Origin: Asterella californica
Lineage: Eukaryota > Streptophyta > Marchantiopsida > Marchantiales > Aytoniaceae
DNA length: 64,000 bases
Assembly: GCA_036924285.1 (NCBI GenBank)
Contig: JAYKYS010000015.1
Location: forward strand, 8,680,001-8,744,000
Direction of reading: 5' to 3'
Shown here: positions 48,184 to 59,534 of the stretch, piece by piece
Layout: every line of letters starts with the position of its first letter
How positions within the stretch are numbered: the first letter of the stretch is position 1
The notes under the pieces: generated by a model
Told to the model about the DNA's origin: nothing
Databases searched by the model: none
The model's input: the letters and a program-made list of their open reading frames with translations, nothing else
Position numbers and translations under genes: made by a program

Positions 48184-48472
48184 AGCTTCAATTTGTATAT
48201 ACCAGCTTATCAACTTCACGATGCAAACAGTGAACAAAATTGACAGGAAAAGACACCAAGATTTGCACATCCCTCACAATGCAATCGCAGCTCTTGAATC
48301 GCTGTTCAATCGTAGCTCATCCAACTCCTATTTAGAAGGTGATCTCAGCAGAGTCGGACCAGAGCTTCAATTCGTATATACCAGCTTATCAACTTCGTGA
48401 TGCAATCAGTGAACAAAATCGACAGGAAAACACATCAAGATTCGTACATCCCTCACAATGCAATCGCAGCTC
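48184..48472 (+). repeat. Two 110-bp direct repeats near the Harbinger right end
   Basis: 48184-48293 and 48363-48472 share AGCTTCAATT(T/C)GTATATACC and CATCCCTCACAATGCAATCG with few differences. They lie between the Myb-like gene and the right TIR and may be subterminal repeats. Confidence 0.8.
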
Positions 48473-48885
48473 ATCCGACAACCATATGAAATGACTGAAC
48501 ATAAGCTGTGACAGCAGACTTTCTATAATGGAGAGACACATTCATCTACTTCACTGCGGTTTTTTCCATTCAGTTCAAACAAAATCTTGCTCGTCTCGCG
48601 CTCAGTCAGTTCTATGTAGCCAGACTCCTTCCTTTTCCCTCATTTTATTTGACATGGACATAAGATTTGACGCGACGTTTTCACGAAAACTTCAGTTCAC
48701 ACGTGCTAGCACCTAAAAACTCGGAATCCAAACGGAATACATGCCTGCACCAATCCGTCTCCCAGAAATTAGGAACCTGTACAATAAGAGATCTCTTGCT
48801 TCCAACAACAAAACTGGCGCTGGTGCGGGGAACCCCTTTATTATCAACCCTCAAAATTACAAGCGTGAGAATAAAAAACTGCCTC

Positions 48886-48910
48886 AGAAAAACTATGTGC
48901 GGTCCGGTCC
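48886..48910 (-). repeat. Harbinger right terminal inverted repeat
   Basis: Ends ATGTGCGGTCCGGTCC and is followed by TTA, the target duplication. Confidence 0.92.
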
Positions 48911-51208
48911 TTATATGGAAAGTGACTAGGTTTAAGGATCAATTAAGAGTCTAACCAGCAATCATTTCACATCTGGAAATTATGTCTTTGTAACGAGAGC
49001 AAGGGTAATGTAAAGGGAAACGCTAATGAGTGCAAGCAGAAAGTGTGCAGATCAGCGTTAACTGTTTTAATCTATAAATTAAGCAAAATTCTGAAAAATA
49101 ATTAACCGCTATTCTCTTTACTATAATTTCATTATAATTTCACTTAAATTTTAGATATAAAATTCGAGTAGTCCAGTTAATATTTGCCCCAAGGTGAACC
49201 TTAACTTAGTTTAAGTTTAATGTAATTTAAGCAAAAGGCATAGTGTGTGCCGTTTGTGCATCGTAGGAAGTATTTACTTCAATAACCAAAGGAAACACGT
49301 TTCATACCGTGTTATAATCCTTATTAATAAAAGTAATATCAGTAGCAATAAATCAAGTAATGCACCTTCGAGCAAACTGTTTTAATCTATAATAGTAATA
49401 TATCGTTATTTGTTAATTCATTGGACGATCCCGATTCACTTAAACTCACATGAAACCAGTTAATAACCAATATTCTACTCTATTCATTTCTTCGAAATCA
49501 CATTATAACACATGTGCTCTGGCAAAAGCTACCGCCATATGTTTTCTCCGATTCATTGGAGATATAATGTGAATGTATCCCGCTCAACGTCATAAAAGAT
49601 CATGGAAAAAAAATTAATTTGCTCTCAGAGTCCCTTGAATGCATTATTTGACTTGAATCGGTTGTACACATCAACTCTTTAGACATTCAGATCGAAGATA
49701 GTACTATCATCAGTCCATTATTCGGAATTTATTTCGACTATCAAGGTAATAACCCTTAAGGGGAAAGATAAAATACTCTCCCTTGGATAAGTGACGATGA
49801 CACTCATCGAGTCATATGATGACACGTTTCAACTTGAAAGGATTAATTTTATATTTTTTCAATCTAATCAATTCATATTAGAGTAGGGAAGTCGAGTTAG
49901 ATTTTTATTCTCAGTTGGGTGATTGCACACCCAATTCATGCGGCCACATGAAGTTCGGTTTAGGGTCTTTGGTCTTTAGAAATTCTCTCTCTTGGTTTAG
50001 GTGTCAGAGTTGGACAAGGCTTAAGTAGTTCAATTTCATATACCCGACTAGGGTATGATAACCATCTTTCCATAAATTATTTAGGGGGTAGCACCATAAC
50101 TTATCGGTGAGTGTGTATATAACCGACCTCTAAGCTTATGCAACCAAAAAAACTTTTGCAGGAGGAAGGAAAAAGACAGCCGCTGAATATTTTCATTTGT
50201 GATCATGTAGTTAGAAGTAAGTTTATTTCTAGAATCAACTGTATTTAAAGCAAGATTGAAAATTAACAGATACATATTTATCTGAATAGAATGATTTCAC
50301 CATGTGTCAATGGGTGGACCTCATACTTGAGAAGCATGAGGAGGTCAACGGATTAGTACGTCAGAGGTAAGATCTGTGCGTTTTGAAATGATATATTTAG
50401 CTATAAGTTTTAAGTTTATTTTGTAAATCGAATGATAGATGATAGACGTTTGGGGTTCCAGACAAAAGAAAAGAAACTATTATTAAATTATTATATACTA
50501 AATTGACAACAGACATGATCTTTTTTCTTTTCTTTTTATTTAATCAACATCTCAAAAACACACAAAAATCCGAAGACATAACAAACATGACGTGTTTGTT
50601 GTAAGTTTTTATTCATATATTAAGTTATCGCAGTGGCAAAGCTCTTAGTTTAGAAATCTGCTGTGGGGAGTTCAAATCTTCCACGATCCATCTTAAAATA
50701 TAAATCTATATAGAAGAAGTACAGAAATATACTATTGTAGAGAAAAATCAAAACATAATTATCTCTGATTTGAGAAGAATTAAAGGGAGTGAATTTATAG
50801 ATCAATGGTCTCTAGAGCACTCAAAGTTGATATCCAATTCGTTCTCCTTGGAAAATAATCATTCTATAATAATAATGAATTTCTAATACAAAGAACGATG
50901 TAAGCTCAAATCATAATATCCATTGTGCAGGCTTTTAGAAAACATCGGTTATGTACTCGCATTGGATACAATTTTCTACTGAGCTCAGATCCTAGATATA
51001 TACGTGTGTCACTTTAATTAACTCGAGTGGACATGATATTCTATGTCAGTTTAATTTGCTCAAGTGGACCCGAATATTCTGTGATCACAAAGGGTGGAAA
51101 CGCAGTGCGTCATATACGTTTATTTGCATACATTTTTCTAGTACCCAGATGTTTCAACAGGCAAAAGCAAAATTTTTACCTTCTGTTTTAGCGAAAAAGC
51201 AAAATCAT

Positions 51209-51294
51209 CTTCTGAACGTATTAATTTCCCTATGTTTGTGGACTGAAAATCCTTCTGAACATATCAGTTTCTCTATGTTTGTGGAGTGGAAAAC
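51209..51294 (+). repeat. 43-bp tandem duplication
   Basis: Two units start CTTCTGAAC and share CTATGTTTGTGGA. Confidence 0.65.
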
Positions 51295-52030
51295 CTATGT
51301 GTTAGTAAGCCCGCTAACTATTGATAAACTACTATATGTGACTGGGCCCTAAGCAAACTTGACCATAGACCACACAACGGCCCTTGCACGCTACTGTAGT
51401 GAAATAATAAGTAGAAGTTGAAGAACAAGAAATGTAGCCACGCAAAGTGACTGTGAAGTAAACAGGTGAGTACGTAAGCACATAAAACGTTTGAGTTGTG
51501 GTAGTAACGTTATTAAGATTTGCGTATTAAGGTTTGCAACATTCGCAACGCTCAAGAAGCCGATTATGACGGTTCAGTCACTCCTGGGGACTACAGCAAA
51601 CCTCTCTTTGCATTCTCTATATTTGACGCGTGTGCTCTCTTTCGCGCAGTGTAGAAACTCCACCGACCAGCTGATCCAAATGTACTATAATACTACTATG
51701 GTGTGTGAGTTGTCCTTGTGGCGAATATATAACAGTAATATGGAAGAATAACTTGCCATCTAACGTAGAACGGTGACCAGAGTCAGGTTGCAAATACTAT
51801 CTACCTGACAGCCCTTTAGAAGTGAAGTGCTGTGATGTGAGGTTTGTGTCACTGTAGTCCAGAATTGGTTCCTGTGGAATGACTCCAGATTCCAGAATCA
51901 AGTTATAGTTAACACTGAACGTCTTCTTTCAGACCGTAGACAGAGCTTAAGGACATGCGCCGAGTACTTCACAACAGAAAAGTGTATTAATTTGACCGAT
52001 CGAGAGACCGAAGACGACACGAGCGTACCG

Positions 52031-52076
52031 TAGGAAGTAGGAAGGGAAGGAAGAGTAGGAAGAGTAGGAAGGGAGT
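52031..52076 (+). repeat. GGAAG/TAGGAAG purine repeat
   Basis: Imperfect tandem TAGGAAG and GGAAG units. Confidence 0.8.
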
Positions 52077-52416
52077 GAAGACAAAATGGACCGAATAATG
52101 ACACTTTCCCACGCATAAAAGAACACCGTTATGAAGGTAATGATGAGGTCGGCGAAACATCAAAGAATTCCACCAAATCACTTAAAAGTAGCTCCATACT
52201 TTCTCATGAACCATCGGAACTACCAACCCACATCGGGCCTTTCCAAAAGTATGCGTCCGGCACTCCGCAATCTACTGAGGCCACACAAACTCCCCAACCA
52301 AGTGGGTTGGACTCCCTTGACTCAGTGCTTCAACCATGATGCAGTTATTCAGTACTGAATGAATCTCGTAGCAAACATGTGTGACCCGGAGCAACGTACT
52401 CTACTGTGGTACAGTG

Positions 52417-53361
52417 TGTAACACTTTTTGCTTTTTCCCCAAACCAGATGGCATTCGGGCAGTGATTAACCCATAAGTGGCAGCTGCATGGTCATAAAGC
52501 AGGCTCAAGAGACTAGATAAAAGAGTGTCGCGAGCCCTAAAGGGGACCATTCTCAGTTTCAGTTTTGGGAGAAGAGCACTCTTGGTGATGAAGAGAGAAT
52601 ACTGTATTTCCAGAATAGAGAGATTGCATCTTGGAGTTCAGAAAACAGAGAGCATGCAAATCTGATTCCTTGGAGAGTAGACTTGGAGAGCAGATCTGGA
52701 GAGCAGACTTGGGGTGTTGATTAGAGCGCTGACTTGGGGTCTGATCTGTTGAGTAACAGAAATCAAGACGTTCAGAGTGAAAGTAGGTTCTCTGGTGAAG
52801 TCTTAGTCACAGCAGAGTTGCTGAGTAGTGAAGAATTGTCGGTCCAAGAGCGCTGCGTGACCTTGTCAGCAAGTAAATGCCATGTAATGTATATGAGCCC
52901 GTGATTTCCTCCATTTTGATAAGTAGGCTTGAGTTGTGTGCCAAAACTGAGTTGGGCGCATTTGGTGTCGTGTTGACTTTATTTCGGTGTAATTGCTTTG
53001 CCTTCCTACTTCCTAGCATCTACTAGGTCTCCTAGTCTTGGCGGTTGCTCCTTGTGGGTCCTGGCGTTCCGACTTGATCACCAGTAGCGGAAGCGCTGCC
53101 CAAATTTTATGCAACCCAGGTCTAGAATAGTTCCACCTGTATTTAGTAACCTAAGATTGACCAGAGACCTATAAAAGACTAGTTGGTTATTCGAAACCTG
53201 TTCAACAGTTATCAAATCCTCGGTGCTCATTAGCTGATAGTTTAACGAACTGGATCTGGAGACACAAATAAAGTCTACAGTTCTCCAAGGAGATTCACGT
53301 TCGGCAGTTCATTGGTTAGAGATAAAGGAATCTATTCCGAGATCTACGGTCGAACGTTACA
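52417..53361 (+). repeat. 5' LTR
   Basis: Near-identical to 58591-59534. U3 carries short GGAGAGCAGA repeats near 52670-52720 and a TATAAAAG at 53170-53177; AATAAA lies at 53267-53272. The end GTTACA is followed by one base pair of spacer and then the PBS. Confidence 0.95.
53170..53177 (+). promoter_or_regulatory. LTR promoter TATA box
   Basis: TATAAAAG in the right part of the 5' LTR, conserved at 59343-59350 in the 3' LTR. Transcription would start some 30 bp downstream. Confidence 0.65.
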
Positions 53362-53363
53362 GT

Positions 53364-53375
53364 TGGTATCAGAGC
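53364..53375 (+). other. Primer-binding site (initiator Met tRNA type)
   Basis: TGGTATCAGAGC begins 2 bases after the LTR end. It is complementary to the 3' end of plant initiator methionine tRNA. Confidence 0.9.
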
Positions 53376-53411
53376 AGGCTCAATTTGAGTCTTTGCTAAA
53401 CACCATCGACA

Positions 53412-54698
53412 ATGGAGGCTGTGTCGACCGAGTTGGACGAGATGAAAGCATTGCTGAGAAAGTTGGAAGGCCGACTTGAGCAAGTAGAAGCTGAGAACAA
53501 GGTGCTTAAGGCGGATTTAACTCAAGCAAAAGCGACACAAGAGAAGGAAGCGGAGGTCCCTGTACTACAAATCGAGCAAGTCAAGGATTTAGCACTACCA
53601 GGCGAAGAAGCAGTTGATATTGCTCAAGTAGATAAGAATGAAGATGGGTCACAGAAGGTGCAAGAGAATGTTGCGGAAGGCAGCTCAGCCAAAGGAGGGC
53701 ACAAGCGAAAAGTGAAGTGGGTTGAACCAGCGACACCATCAGCCTTCAACGGTGAGAAAAGCTTTTCCAGGTTTGAGTTATGGATTACTGAAATGGAGAA
53801 TTACTTGGAGAATTTCGATGAGCGCAGTTGGTTCACCTATGCTGTTAGTAGACTAGAAGGAGAGGCTAAGGAATGGTATGGAGGTCAACAACGGATGAGG
53901 AGTTTGAACGGTACAACTCCTATGTCCACTTGGCCGGAGCTGAAGGATGAACTCCGACGACATTTGGTACCAGTGGATGAAGCTACACAGTTTCGACTAG
54001 AACTTATTCATCTGAGACAGACAGGGAGTATCAAACAGTATCTCCAGCAATTTTCTGAGTTGGTTACTCGTTTGCACATGGTGGATCGCACCGACTTGCT
54101 GTTTCACTTGAAGAAAAGTCTGCAAGGTTTCTATGCTAGTGTGTTTGATAGCTGGGTTATGTTTCATAAGTCCAAGGACATGCAAGACTTGTTTGCATTT
54201 CTGGAAGCGGCAGAGAACACTAGGGAACGTAACTACACCGTGCAGCCCTCCAAGTTTCAACGTGGAACAAGTGGTGGCGAGCCTAGTAGAGGATTTTGGC
54301 GCAATCCTCAAGGACAGATACCGTCCTCTCAGAGTAGAGGTGGTAGAGGACGTGGTGGTGGAAGATTTGGTGCAGCGGGAAGGAGGTTTCCTCGTGGATC
54401 TCAACAGCAAGGAGTTACTCGTGGTCCTACTCAGACCCGACCTATTGGATCTTATGCATCCAATGTAGGATCCAACCAAGCTTCGACTTCAGGTGCTAGG
54501 AGCAGTGGAGCTAGCAGTGCTACACCTTCAAGGACGATCATCTGTTTTCGATGCGGACGGGACGGTCATATTGCTCGTGAGTGTCCACAACGTTCAACAG
54601 CAAGCAACGTTCGTGGGTTGACAGCTGAAGAGACAACCAAGAAGAACCAGTTGAAGCGACTACTAAAGCAGAGGTATGTGCTGATGAGCATTTGGTAG
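53412..54698 (+). CDS. gag: Retrotransposon gag polyprotein
   Basis: Structural capsid protein of the gypsy element, 428 residues, intact. A leucine-heptad coiled coil covers about residues 1-50. The retrotransposon gag domain follows at about 110-290, with FELWITEMENYLENF, LEGEAKEWYGG and ELKDELRRHLVP. An Arg/Gly-rich stretch (about 300-330) precedes a CCHC zinc knuckle CFRCGRDGHIAREC at residues 378-391, which binds RNA. The ATG at 53412 lies 37 bp past the PBS and is the first in frame. The pol frame overlaps the end of gag in the -1 frame by about 75 nt, so pol may be made by -1 frameshifting. Confidence 0.9.
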   Translation: MEAVSTELDEMKALLRKLEGRLEQVEAENKVLKADLTQAKATQEKEAEVPVLQIEQVKDLALPGEEAVDIAQVDKNEDGSQKVQENVAEGSSAKGGHKRKVKWVEPATPSAFNGEKSFSRFELWITEMENYLENFDERSWFTYAVSRLEGEAKEWYGGQQRMRSLNGTTPMSTWPELKDELRRHLVPVDEATQFRLELIHLRQTGSIKQYLQQFSELVTRLHMVDRTDLLFHLKKSLQGFYASVFDSWVMFHKSKDMQDLFAFLEAAENTRERNYTVQPSKFQRGTSGGEPSRGFWRNPQGQIPSSQSRGGRGRGGGRFGAAGRRFPRGSQQQGVTRGPTQTRPIGSYASNVGSNQASTSGARSSGASSATPSRTIICFRCGRDGHIARECPQRSTASNVRGLTAEETTKKNQLKRLLKQRYVLMSIW

Positions 54699-57600
54699 AA
54701 CATGGAGATTTTCTACCGTGGATTGAAGTAAAAATAGGAAACCACCGGTGTTGTTTGCTTATAGATACTGGAGCAGATGTGAATGTCTTGGATGAAAAGC
54801 TGGTCAGGATCTTAGGGATGACTAGAACCAAGATCATGAGTCCGTTGTTGGTAAGGTTTGTGCAAGGCAGCACAACCGTTACAGAAAAGCTCATGAGTGT
54901 TCCTATTACTGTTGGAGGGGTAACTAGGAAGCATGAGTTTTTAGTTATGAGCTTAGGTGACACGATGGAGGGTATCTTGTCCTGGTCTTGGTTACAAGAG
55001 ACCAAGGCAAAGCTAGATGTTCAAGAAGGGAACATCATAGTCATGGATCGATGGGGCTCGGGTCAACCACATCCATTGGTCATCAAAGAGAGACCTAAGG
55101 AGCCAAACCATGCTGTCCGTAGGTTCCAACGAGCCAAGGTGGCATTTCAGATCTGCACAGCTAGACAATTTGGAAAGCAGATCAAGTCAGTAGATGAAGC
55201 TTGGGTTGCAGTGATGTCTAAACCCAAGATGGAGACGGATGAGGAAGAACGTGTTGCTGCTCTTCCCATACATCCTGATATGCAAATGCTGATTGAGAGG
55301 TATTCTCATATAATGCCGGATCAGTTACCAACAGGACTTCCTCCGAGGAGAGCTTTGGATCATGCCATTGATCTGGTTCGTGGGGCTACACCTATCGCAG
55401 TGCCATCAAGACGCATGTCGTTTGATGAGCTAATAGAGCTGAAGACTCAGTTGAAAGAGTTGGTAGCTCAAGGTATCTTACGACCCAGCATATCACTTTA
55501 TGCTGCACCGGTGTTGTTCGTGGCCAAGAAAGATGGTGGTATCCACATGTGTGCAGACTACCGTGCACTTAATAAGGTTACTGTCAAGAACAAGTATCCT
55601 CTTCCTCTCATGGATGAAACCACAGATCGGTTGGCCACAGGAAAGTACTTCACCAAGTTGGATCTTCGTTCTGGATATCATCAAATCCGGATCAAAGAAG
55701 GAGATGAAGAAAAGACGACTATAAGGACGAGGTATGGCTTGTTTGAGTATACAGTGTTGCCGTTTGGATTGTCCAATGCACCTGGTACTTTCTGCAAGCT
55801 AATGAACGAGATCTTCAGAGATCTCTTGGATGAGAGTGTTATCGTGTACTTAGACGATATCATCATCTTCTCATCCACTTGGAATCAGCATTTAGCAGAT
55901 GTTGAAATGGTGTTTAAGCGTCTAGAAGAACATCAATTCTACCTCAAGAAGAGCAAGTGCTCTTTTGGACAAGAGAGTGTGGTGTTTCTAGGATGTTTGA
56001 TCGATGCGCAGGGTATTCATCCTAACAGGGCTAAGATTCGAGCCATTGTTGAATGGAAGAGACCTGAGAGTGTTCATGAGCTCAGATCTTTTCTTGGGTT
56101 AGCCACATATTTTCGGCGCTTTGTTTATCAGTTTGCGCATAAAGCCGCACCTTTGTTTGGCTTATTACGCAAGACTTCCAAGGTTGTTTGGAATCCAGCA
56201 GCTGAAAGAGCATTTCAGGAGTTGAAACAAGCACTGACAGAGATGCCCGTGCTAGCTCTTCCAAAGATGGGAGAACCTTTCGAGGTTCACACAGATGCTT
56301 CTCAATGGGCCATTGGAGGAGTGCTGATGCAAGAAAAGCATCCAGTGGCTTACGAAAGTCATAAGTTTTCAGAAACAGAGGCAAAATGGCCTGCTCATGA
56401 ATAGGAGATGTTCGTAGTTGTCCACTGTCTGAAACGTTGGGAGCATTATTTGTTACCAAGCAAAGTTACTGTTGTGACGGACTGCGAGGGTAATACATAC
56501 TTTCAGAGTAAACCTAGTTTGTCACGTAAACAACAGAGGTGGCAAGTGGAGCTTGCACGTTTTGATATCGAATGGTGGTATCAAAAAGGGAAGGAAAATA
56601 TTCCAGCGGATTTGTTAAGCAGACGTGTCCAGGCGTTAACAACCCAGGACACAAGTGAAGAGCTTTTGGATCGAATCAGACAAGCATTGCTTGATGATCC
56701 TCATGCTCAACGTTGGACCAACCAACAAGGGAGAGATCCATTGGTACGTAATCTCTCATTTCGCACTGGTCTTTGGTTTTATAAGCAAACCAAGGTCTAT
56801 GTTCTAGCTGGCGCTCTAAGGACACTAGTCATGCAAGAATGTCATGATTGTGAACTAGCTGGACATGGAGGACAAAATAGAACATTGCAACGAGTTAAAG
56901 AGCAGTTCTATTGGCCGTCCATGTTGGAGGATGTAATCAAGTACGTGCAGACTTGCTTGACATGTCAGCAACAACGAACTGAGCGGAGGAGACCTGCAGG
57001 ATTGCTGAGTCCTTTGCCAATACCTGATGGACCTTGGGAGAGCATAAGTATGGACTTGTGCACAGGTTTACCCGAATCAAGAGGTTTTGATGCTCTGTTA
57101 GTTGTTATAGATCGTTTCAGTAAGCAAGCTCACCTCATCCCTTGTAGAGAAGCAGTGACGTCAAGAGGTGCCGCTGAACTGTTTATACGATATGTTTTTA
57201 AGTATCATGGGATGCCTAAAGACATTGTTTCAGATCTGGATAGGAGGTTTGTAGCTGATTTTTGGAAGGGTTTGTTTCGAAGGCTCAGAACTACCCTCAA
57301 GTTCAGTTCCTCTTATCATCCTGAAATTGATGGTCAAACAGAGAGGACTATACAGATAGTAGAGCAAGGGTTAAGAAACTATATCATGCGAGATCAGAGT
57401 GATTGGAGCGAGCACTTGGACTTGGTGGAGTTTACATATAACAACACCAAGCACTCGAGTACAGGATTTAAACCATTTGAAGTGGTTTATCGAGGCTCTT
57501 ATGCACCTTGGACTCCTATAGCTCTAGCTACCAAGGGGCATGAAAACACAGGAAGGTCAAACCAGGATCCTCCAGATCTAGAGACTTTCATACGTGTTCA

Positions 57601-58189
57601 GGGTACTGTGTTTCAAGAAGCCAAGAAACACATGGAGAAGGCACAACAACGGTATGCCAAGTATGCAAACCGTGGTAGGCAAGACGTACAGTTCGAAGAA
57701 GGGCAGAGGGTCTGGTTGAGAACCAAGAACTTCAGAATACCAGCAGAGGTGGACTTAGCCAAGAAGCTTCTTCCAAAGTGGGCAGGACCATTTCTGATTG
57801 AGAAGAAGTTAGGTCCTGTGACTTATAAGTTACGTTTTCCAGTTAGCATGAAACATTATCACCCCATCATTCATGTTTCTAACTTGAAAATGTTTCGTGA
57901 AGAACTAGAATTGTTGCTTGGAAGATATCAGAAATGGCATCCAGTGTTAGAAGCATTACCAAGAGCTGATGATCTTGAGTTGATTGAGATAGTAGATCAT
58001 CGAGCATCACCGAATCTAGATGGAGCTGGAGAACCCGTTACTCAATACCTATGTCGTTGGACAGGTAGAGTTCCGGGATTGGTAAGTGAAGTTTGGGAGT
58101 ACCTAGATGATCTAGCATTGTATAAGTTTCAAGAACCACTGCGTAGATATTTTGTGAGACGACAGTCCGCAGTGGTCTCTTCCAGCTAA
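54692..58189 (+). pseudogene. pol: Retrotransposon pol polyprotein, interrupted by one stop
   Basis: Aspartic protease motif LLIDTGADVNVL lies near residue 26. Reverse transcriptase follows with YPLPLMDE, KLDLRSGYHQIRI and the catalytic YLDD at residues 386-389. RNase H starts at FEVHTDASQWAIGGVLMQ. A TAG at 56402-56404 then interrupts RNase H and the same frame resumes. The second part (56408-58189, 593 codons) has the integrase HHCC zinc finger (HDCELAGH and CLTC) and a D-D-35-E triad at residues 216, 276 and 312. The last segment, near VDHRASPNLDG, QYLCRWTG and SEVWEY, resembles a divergent chromodomain, which directs integration in chromoviruses. There are no frameshifts. Unless the stop is read through, integrase is not made and the copy is not autonomous. 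Confidence 0.92.
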
Positions 58190-58574
58190 GCGGTGGATTG
58201 AATCGAGTCAGAAGAGTCATGCAAAGGGCCCTTCAAGGATACTGGAACCGAGTAGATCTGGCCAATCTGCTCGTCTAAAGGTGGAGTTGTGGTCTGCTGA
58301 CTGCTTATGACTGTCGGATGTCAATCAAGTTTAGACTGGCGCTACTATGGTGTATCATAGTAAGGAGGTGGATAAAAAGAAACTGACGAGTTCACCACTT
58401 GGAAGCTAGGGTTCTGTCTCACCCGAAAGCTTCAACAAATGCTCGGTAATGGAGCATAGCCTTGAGAAAGGGCTTAATCTTATCCTGGATGGGATACTGT
58501 TCCTCTGGATTTGAGGAAGTGTTGTTTCTAATGTGATATTGTAGATATCGCAGTTCAGTGGAAGAACTGCGTTT

Positions 58575-58590
58575 TGCTAGTTGGGGCGAT
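58575..58590 (+). other. Probable polypurine tract
   Basis: A G-rich stretch (AGTTGGGGCGAT) directly precedes the 3' LTR, where plus-strand DNA synthesis would be primed. About 400 bp of non-coding sequence separates it from the end of pol. Confidence 0.5.
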
Positions 58591-59534
58591 TGTAACACCT
58601 TTTGCTTTTTCTCCAAACCAGATGGCATTGGGGCAATGATTAACCCAAAAGTGGCAGTTGCATGGTCATAAAGCAGGCTCAAGAGACTAGATAAAAGAGT
58701 GTCGCGAGCCCTAAAGGGGATCATTCTCAGTTTCAGTTTTGGGAGAAGAGCACTCTTGGTGATGAGGAGAGAATACTGTATTTCCAGAATAGAGAGATTG
58801 CATCTTGGAGTTCAGAAAACAGAGAGCATGCAAATCTGATTCCTTGGAGAGTAGACTTGGAGAGCAGATCTGGAGAGCAGACTTGGGGTGTTGATTAGAG
58901 CGCTGACTTGAGGTCTGATCTGTTGAGTAACAGAAATCAAGACGTTCAGAGTGAAAGTAGGTTCTCTGGTGAAGTCTTAGTCACAGCAGAGTTGCTGAGT
59001 AGTGAAGGATTGCCGGTCCAAGAGCGCTGCGTGACCTTGTCAGCAAGTAAATGCCATGTAATGTATATGAGCCAGTGATTTCCTCCATTTTGATAAGTAG
59101 GCTTGAGTTGTGTGCCAAAACTGAGTTGGGCGCATTTGGTGTCGTGTTGACTTTATTTCGGTGTAATTGCTTTGCCTTCCTACTTCCTAGCATCTACTAG
59201 GTCTCCTAGTCTTGGCGGTTGCTCCTTGTGGGTCCTGACGTTCCGACTTGATCACCAGTAGCGGAAGCGCTGCCCAAATTTTATGCAACCCAGGTCTAGA
59301 ATAGTTCCACCTGTATTTAGTAACCTAAGATTGACCAGGACCTATAAAAGACTAGTTGGTTATTCGAAACCTGTTCAACAATTATCAAATCCTCGGTGCT
59401 CATTAGCTGATAGTTTAACGAACTGGATCTGGAGACACAAATAAAGTCTACAATTCTCCAAGGAGATTCACGTTCGACAGTTCATTGGTTAGAGATAAAA
59501 GAATCTATTCTGAGATCTGCGGTCGAACGTTACA
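58591..59534 (+). repeat. 3' LTR
   Basis: Matches 52417-53361 with about 20 differences including a one-base deletion. TATAAAAG lies at 59343-59350 and AATAAA at 59440-59445. Confidence 0.95.

Larger units (their letters stand above)
42688..48910 (-). mobile_element. Full-length PIF/Harbinger DNA transposon, 6.2 kb
   Basis: Bounded by 25-bp terminal inverted repeats with one mismatch, GG(G/A)CCGGACCGCACATAG and so on, at 42688-42712 and 48886-48910. Directly outside are TTA trinucleotides (42685-42687 and 48911-48913), the 3-bp target duplication typical of Harbinger. Both expected genes are present on the minus strand, a Myb-like DNA-binding protein (47979-47477) and a DDE transposase (46377-45414), and both carry disruptions. 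The left 2.7 kb is unusual: it holds an LRR gene fragment (44398-44649) and short unrecognised frames such as 43021-43260. The termini look usable in trans by a related transposase, but the encoded proteins are broken. Confidence 0.9.
48914..52416. other. Gene-free stretch between two transposons
   Basis: AT-rich to about 51 kb. Contains a 43-bp tandem duplication (51209-51294), a possible tRNA-like segment (50627-50690) and a purine repeat (52031-52076). No coding region supported. Confidence 0.5.
52417..59534 (+). mobile_element. Complete Ty3/gypsy chromovirus-type LTR retrotransposon
   Basis: 7.1-kb element with 945-bp and 944-bp LTRs, each starting TGTAAC and ending GTTACA. A Met-tRNA-type PBS, gag, pol in the gypsy order (protease, RT, RNase H, integrase, chromodomain-like tail) and a purine-rich tract before the 3' LTR are all present. 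AGTG immediately outside both ends is a probable target-site duplication. The LTRs differ at about 20 sites by hand count (roughly 2 percent), mostly C/T and G/A changes. One stop codon interrupts pol. Confidence 0.95.

Noticed and set aside
53997..54479. A 160-codon minus-strand frame in the gag region
   Set aside because: Shadow of the intact gag gene; low-complexity Ser/Thr translation of the Arg/Gly-rich coding stretch.
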